From contig JAUIDE010000039.1 in NCBI GenBank assembly GCA_030429105.1, positions 1 to 36,683 of the forward strand: a stretch of 36,683 nt of DNA, given 5' to 3'. A program made the position numbers and the translations under genes. Below, one piece after another: positions 35,651-36,683 of this stretch (position 1 is its first letter; every line of letters starts with the position of its first letter). The notes under the pieces were generated by a model. That model had not been told where the DNA came from. It made no database searches and saw nothing but the letters and a program-made list of their open reading frames with translations. Source of the stretch: Alphaproteobacteria bacterium. Lineage in GTDB: Bacteria; Pseudomonadota; Alphaproteobacteria; Rhodobacterales; Rhodobacteraceae.

Positions 35651-35707
35651 CATCCCCTTCCCCCCGCCCCCGCGCCGTGCTTTGAAGTCGCCCGCAAGGG
35701 GGACTTG

Positions 35708-36415
35708 ATGACGACTGACAGAAGCGGGCCGCTCTTTCGCCGCGGGTTGCGGGACGGGATGCCCTTCAACCTCGCCTCGATCCCCTTCTCACTGCTCTTC
35801 GGAGTCGTCGCGGTGGAGGCGGGGTTCGACATCGCGCAGGTGATGGGGATGAGCTTCATCGTCATCGCCGGCGCCTCCTCGCTGACCGCGATCCAGCTCC
35901 TCGGGGAGGGCGCGCCGGCGGTGATGGCGGTGCTGGCGGGGGCGGCGGTGAATCTACGGATGGCGATGTATTCGGCCTCGCTCGCGCCGCACATCGCCGG
36001 GGGGCCGCTGCCCTGGCGGCTGGTCGGGGCCTATTTCCTCGTGGATCACGTTTACGCCATGGCGCTCCGCGACTATGAGGCGCATGAGCGGACGATGCCG
36101 GAGAAGTTCGCCTATTTCTTCGGGCTCGCGCTCGCCGTCTGCCCGTTCTGGTATCTCTTCTGCTGGGTCGGGGCGGTGCTCGGCTCCGCGATTCCGCCGG
36201 ACTGGCCGCTCGATTTCGCCGGCGCGATCATGTTCACCTCGCTCTGCGCGCCGATGATCCGGGACCGGGCGACGGCGCTGGCCGCCGCGGTCGCCGCCGG
36301 GGGCGCGCTTCTCGCTTCCGCCCTGCCGTTCTCGCTCGGCCTCGTGGTCGGCGCGGCGCTCGGCATGGCGGCGGGGGCGCTCTACGAGATCCGGCGGGAG
36401 CGGCGCGATGCGTGA
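35708..36415 (+). CDS. azlC: AzlC family branched-chain amino acid exporter subunit
   Basis: This 235-residue membrane protein is the large subunit of an AzlCD-type exporter, which pumps out branched-chain amino acids and analogues. The pattern seen is FRRGLRDGMPFNLASIPFSLLFGVVAVEAG, FIVIAGASSLTAIQLL, AAVNLRMAMYSASLAPH, and FLVDHVYAMALRDYE. Hydrophobic spans run to the end. Start 35708 follows AAGGGGGACTTG; earlier in-frame starts add unrelated low-complexity sequence. Its last eight bases overlap the start of the small subunit, indicating translational coupling. Confidence 0.92.
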   Translation: MTTDRSGPLFRRGLRDGMPFNLASIPFSLLFGVVAVEAGFDIAQVMGMSFIVIAGASSLTAIQLLGEGAPAVMAVLAGAAVNLRMAMYSASLAPHIAGGPLPWRLVGAYFLVDHVYAMALRDYEAHERTMPEKFAYFFGLALAVCPFWYLFCWVGAVLGSAIPPDWPLDFAGAIMFTSLCAPMIRDRATALAAAVAAGGALLASALPFSLGLVVGAALGMAAGALYEIRRERRDA

Positions 36416-36683
36416 CGATCTGACGATCTGGGGCGTTATCGTGGCGCTGGGGATCGTCACCTATCTCATACGCTTCTCCTTCATCGGCCTTATGGCGGGG
36501 CGGGAGACGCCGCCCTGGGCGCTCCGGCTCCTTCGCTTCGTGCCGGTGACGGTGCTGCCCGCGCTCGTCGCGCCGATCATCCTCTGGCCGCCGGCCACGG
36601 GCGGGGAGACGGAGCCGGCGCGCCTCCTCGCCGCGGCGGCGACGCTGACGGCGGGGATGTGGACGCGGAGCGCGCCGCTCGCG
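36408..36683 (+). CDS. azlD: AzlD family transporter subunit (partial)
   Basis: The first 92 codons of the small AzlCD subunit are present, cut off by the right edge of the window. The start at 36408 overlaps the azlC stop. Residues visible are MRDDLTIWGVIVALGIVTYLIRFSFIG, followed by WALRLLRFVPVTVLPALVAPIILW, matching the AzlD pattern (TYLxR, then a FVPxxxLPAxxxP helix). With AzlC it forms the exporter in the inner membrane. Usual length is about 100-110 residues, so little is missing. Confidence 0.88.
   Translation, partial: MRDDLTIWGVIVALGIVTYLIRFSFIGLMAGRETPPWALRLLRFVPVTVLPALVAPIILWPPATGGETEPARLLAAAATLTAGMWTRSAPLA

Larger units (their letters stand above)
35194..35707. other. Long intergenic region between purC and azlC
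   Basis: This 514-base stretch between divergent genes is the longest non-coding gap in the window. It holds a purC promoter candidate (35264-35292), a strong 9-bp-stem hairpin (35482-35511) and a two-copy 18-base direct repeat (35615-35650). Several short reading frames cross it but are low-complexity, arginine-rich and without family features. A small RNA is possible but not shown. Confidence 0.5.

Overview
The window is about 36.7 kb of very GC-rich bacterial chromosome, almost fully packed with genes. Its gene content points to an alphaproteobacterium of the Rhodobacterales (Paracoccaceae/Roseobacter relatives). The evidence is a Rhodobacterales-style pyruvate phosphate dikinase, a DUF1476 protein, a DUF6473 protein, a keto-acid-type TRAP transporter with Tat-type binding proteins, a Bpt-type leucyltransferase, and a BolA plus CGFS glutaredoxin pair. 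The species cannot be named from the sequence alone. No rRNA, tRNA, CRISPR array, insertion sequence or prophage was seen.

Layout. 1-829 (-): 5' part of a family 5 peptide/nickel-type ABC binding protein. 884-4153 (-): CheB-CheR-coiled coil-PAS fusion. 4296-6923 (+): pyruvate phosphate dikinase. 7169-7963 (+): secreted SleB-type cell wall hydrolase. 8065-8448 (+): folB. 8438-9331 (-): DUF6473. 9633-10268 (-): PaiB-like FMN protein. 10364-11878 (-): trpE. 12083-12403 (+): DUF1476. 12443-12544 (-): a 33-codon membrane microprotein. 12666-13979 (-): purB. 14052-18922 (-): TRAP operon (binding protein, small permease, unusually long large permease). 19226-20308 (+): a divergent second TRAP binding protein. 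20441-23353 (+): serralysin-like metalloprotease with two RTX blocks and a tandem-repeat linker. 23360-25596 (-): ppk2, RDD membrane protein and bpt. 25723-27136 (+): ArsR regulator and a COG0701 permease. 27153-28583 (-): aldehyde dehydrogenase. 28749-29513 (+): solitary modA. 29657-33496 (+): purL, bolA, grxD and an EamA exporter. 33500-35193 (-): purC-purS-purQ. 35708 to the end (+): azlC and the start of azlD.

How the genes work together. The purine genes purL, purQ and purS encode the FGAM synthase complex. They lie on two converging units, with purC heading the opposing one and purB about 15 kb away. BolA and the CGFS glutaredoxin form a known Fe-S/iron-signalling pair. The TRAP operon has its own binding protein, and a close paralogue is transcribed away from it. 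ArsR and the permease look like a self-regulated metal(loid) efflux unit, with an inverted repeat inside the predicted promoter.

Most of the window is conserved housekeeping sequence. The least ordinary parts are the metalloprotease (two RTX regions separated by five 111-bp repeats), the C-terminally extended TRAP permease with its duplicated binding protein, the orphan modA with a possible molybdate-type operator, the 33-codon microprotein, and several strong palindromes or hairpins in intergenic DNA. No convincing wholly new multi-gene system was found.
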